Shown here piece by piece: positions 62,110 to 64,000 of a stretch of DNA of 64,000 nucleotides. The notes beneath the pieces are model-generated. The model did not search any database. It was given only the letters and a program-made list of their open reading frames with translations, and was not told where the DNA came from. The DNA is from Mercurialis annua (taxonomy: Eukaryota > Streptophyta > Magnoliopsida > Malpighiales > Euphorbiaceae): assembly GCF_937616625.2 (NCBI RefSeq), contig NC_065573.1:7021001-7085000 (forward strand). The letters run 5' to 3'. How positions within the stretch are numbered: position 1 is the stretch's first letter; each line of letters opens with the position of its first letter. The position numbers and the translations under genes were made by a program.

Positions 62110-64000
62110 CTAGTGCCATTGGCTACTATATCTAAGCCCCATATTCTCAAGATGTAAATCTAATTGACTCTGGGTCATGGGCTTTGTCAGTGGGTCAGCC
62201 GTGTTATCGGCTGATGTTATCCTTTGGAGAGACACTTCTCCTTTTCCAACAATTTTTCGGATAATAGGATATCGCCTTTCTATGTGTTTGGATTTTTGGT
62301 GAGACCGGAGTTCCTTTGCCTGGGCTATTGCACCATTGTTGTCGTAGAAAAGAGGAACTGCGGACTCAATGGTAGGAACCACACCAAGTTCAGAAACAAA
62401 CTTCTTAATCCAAACAGCTTCTTTTGCAGCATCTCATGCCGCAATATACTCGGCTTCTGTAGTGGAATCTGCAGTGGTTTCTTTTTTGGAACTCTTCCAA
62501 CTCACTGCTCCTCCATTACACGTGAATACGAATCCAGATATAGACTTACGATCGTCTATATCTGATTGAAAATCAGAATCTGTAAAGCCGTCTATTTTAA
62601 AATCACCTCCTCCATATGTTAAAATCATATCTTTAGTTCTTCTCAAGTACTTAAAGATATTCTTAACCGTCATCCAGTGTTCTGAACCTGGATTGGATTG
62701 ATATCGATTAGTCAAACTAACTGCATAGGCAATATCTGGCCCTGTACACAACATAGCGTACATAAGACTACCAATTGCCGAAGCATATGGTATCTTTGCC
62801 ATTTCATCTCTTTCTTCGGAAGTCTTTGGAGACATTTCCTTCGAAAGGTGAATTCCATGCCTAACATGAATCAATTCTCTCTTAGAATTTTCCATATTGA
62901 ACTTTTTCAATATCTTTTCTAAGTAGAGCCTTTGGGAGAGACCAATCATTCTCTTAGATCTATCTCTATAGAGTCTAATACCGAGGATGTAAGTCGCTTC
63001 TCCGAGGTCTTTCATGGAGAAAGTTTTGGACAACCAAAGCTTTACAGAGGTTAACATACCGACATCATTTCCTATTAGTAAAATATCATCTACGTACAAG
63101 ACTAGGAAAGTAATTGCACTCCGACTAACCTTCTTGTAAACACATGGTTCATCTTCATTTTTGAGAAACTCGTAACTTTTTACAGCTTCATCAAAACGAC
63201 GATTCCAACTTCTCGAAGCTTGCTTCAATCCATATATGGATCGTTTTAGCTTACACACCTTGGAACCTTCTTCGGATTCAAAACCCTTATGTTGTTCCAT
63301 ATAGATTTCCTCCTCAATATATCCATTAAGGAATGCGGTCTTGACATCCATTTGCCAAACCTCATAATCTAAATGTGCAGCTATGGCAAGAAGAATCTGG
63401 ATGGACTTAAGCATGGCTACCGGCGAGAAAGTCTCTTCATAATCGACTCCTTGCCTCTGGCGAAACCCTTTCGCAACAAGCCTAGCTTTAAAAGTTTCCA
63501 CTTTTCCATCAGCACTAATTTTACGCTTGAAGATCCATTTGTTCCCTATTGGTATAATACCTTCGGGTGGATCAACTAGCTCCCAAAAATGGTTACTGTA
63601 CATGGAATCCATTTCGGATTTTATAGCTTCAAGCCATCTTGAAGAATCTATATCACATATAGCTTCCTCATAAGTAGAGGGATCAACAATTTGATCATTT
63701 TCTCCATGAATTAACAACTCTTGTATATCATGAAGAAAACCATATCTCTCTTGTGAATGAGATACTCTACTTGATTTTCGAGTTGTTTCTGTAGATTTTA
63801 CTAATTCTGGTTCACTATGGGTTTGATCAATCTCCATTGTATCATTTTGTTGGGTATTAGATGATTCCTCATCTAATTCTATATTCCTTCCTTTTCCACC
63901 TTCTTGAATAAACTCCTTTTCAAGAAATTTGGCATCCCGACTAAGCTTAATTGTTTGTTCGGACGAAATATAGAAATAATATCCTAAATCCATGTGTTTC
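62110..64000 (-). pseudogene. pol of the second copia element (integrase end, RT, RNase H), one internal stop, partial
   Basis: The frame is open from the right edge. It shows the end of integrase (GYYFYISSEQ, SRDAKFLEKEF) and a complete RT: NKWIFKRKISADGKVETFKA, QGVDYEETFSPV, QMDVKTAFLNGYIEEEIYM, RSIYGLKQASRSWNRRFDE and the catalytic YVDDILLIGND. RNase H follows, with GFTDSDFQSDIDDRKS and STTEAEYIAA. A single TGA at 62436-62434 follows EYIAA, after which the same frame continues through KEAVWIKKFVSELG, YDNNGAIAQAKE and ADPLTKPM to the stop at 62110. The stop removes the last 90 residues of RNase H. Apart from that codon the visible frame is intact, so the element died recently or the stop is a sequencing error. 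Gag, protease and most of integrase lie outside the window. Confidence 0.9.

Larger units (their letters stand above)
46641..64000 (-). mobile_element. Sirevirus-like Ty1/copia retrotransposon, degraded, interrupted by two nested elements
   Basis: The element is read on the minus strand. Its 3' end is in the window and its 5' end lies beyond the right edge. The order is gag, protease, integrase, reverse transcriptase, RNase H, a third ORF, a purine-tract cluster and the 3' LTR. A third ORF after pol, repeated polypurine tracts and a palindrome-rich LTR are features I recall for Sireviruses, and the pol motifs agree (QFADIFTKP end of RNase H, YVDD in RT). Gag is split by insertions at 53807-59670 and from 60111. 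Several stop codons and frameshifts show it is inactive. The flank before the LTR is AAAGG (46636-46640), the expected target duplication; its partner is outside the window. Confidence 0.85.
60111..64000 (-). mobile_element. Second Ty1/copia retrotransposon, 3' part
   Basis: The element is read on the minus strand, with its 3' LTR at 60111-62095 and pol running off the right edge. It is inserted in the acidic segment of the Sirevirus gag. The left flank, CTCTT (60106-60110), should be repeated beyond its other LTR. The text around the purine tract and LTR start (GGAGAT then TGTTAGTAGTATGTGCCC) and the RNase H text are of a type common in plant copia elements; I leave the lineage open. Confidence 0.9.

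Noticed and set aside
62224..62922. Plus-strand ORFs opposite the second copia pol
   Set aside because: They are antisense shadows of the well-supported RT and RNase H frame.

Overview
This window looks like plant heterochromatin and holds no recognisable host gene. About 73% of it (1-46640) is a tandem satellite. The rest (46641-64000) is a nest of three LTR retrotransposons. The plant assignment rests on the element types: a Sirevirus-like Ty1/copia element with a third ORF after pol, a gag-only element with a primer site matching plant initiator-Met tRNA, and a second copia element of a type common in plants. The species cannot be told from the sequence. Lineage names come from remembered family features, not from a search.

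Satellite, 1-46640. The monomer is 60 bp and about 35% GC, and it appears built from 10-bp blocks. About 64-65 monomers form a higher-order unit of about 3.9 kb, marked by one distinctive monomer at 11, 3909, 7750, 11593, 17775, 21012, 24914, 28806, 32043 and 35944. These units alternate as three variants, which I call A, B and C, giving a super-repeat. Its two best-preserved copies are offset by exactly 11,031 bp. One A unit is enlarged by a 1,140-bp block present three times. Two B units share the same deletion of about 664 bp. After about 42058 the higher-order pattern is lost and the monomers are diverged, as expected at an array edge. The minus strand reads open in one frame only because 60 is a multiple of 3; I do not regard those ORFs as genes.

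Retrotransposon nest, 46641-64000. The oldest element is a decayed Sirevirus-like copia on the minus strand, whose 3' LTR (46641-47480) abuts the satellite. Read upward in coordinate on the minus strand, it has a polypurine-tract cluster, a broken envelope-position ORF, RNase H, reverse transcriptase, integrase, protease and gag. A 14-bp palindrome array with a TATA box occurs in the LTR, and a related array with its own TATA box lies just upstream of the third ORF, suggesting a private promoter for that gene. Its gag is interrupted twice. A young gag-only Ty3/gypsy-type element lies on the plus strand at 53807-59670, with near-identical 2.03-kb LTRs and an ACTAT target duplication. A second copia on the minus strand starts at 60111 and runs off the right edge; its visible pol carries a single stop codon.

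No gene here is likely to serve the host. The gag-only element would need pol enzymes from a relative, the Sirevirus is dead, and the second copia cannot be judged because most of it lies outside the window.
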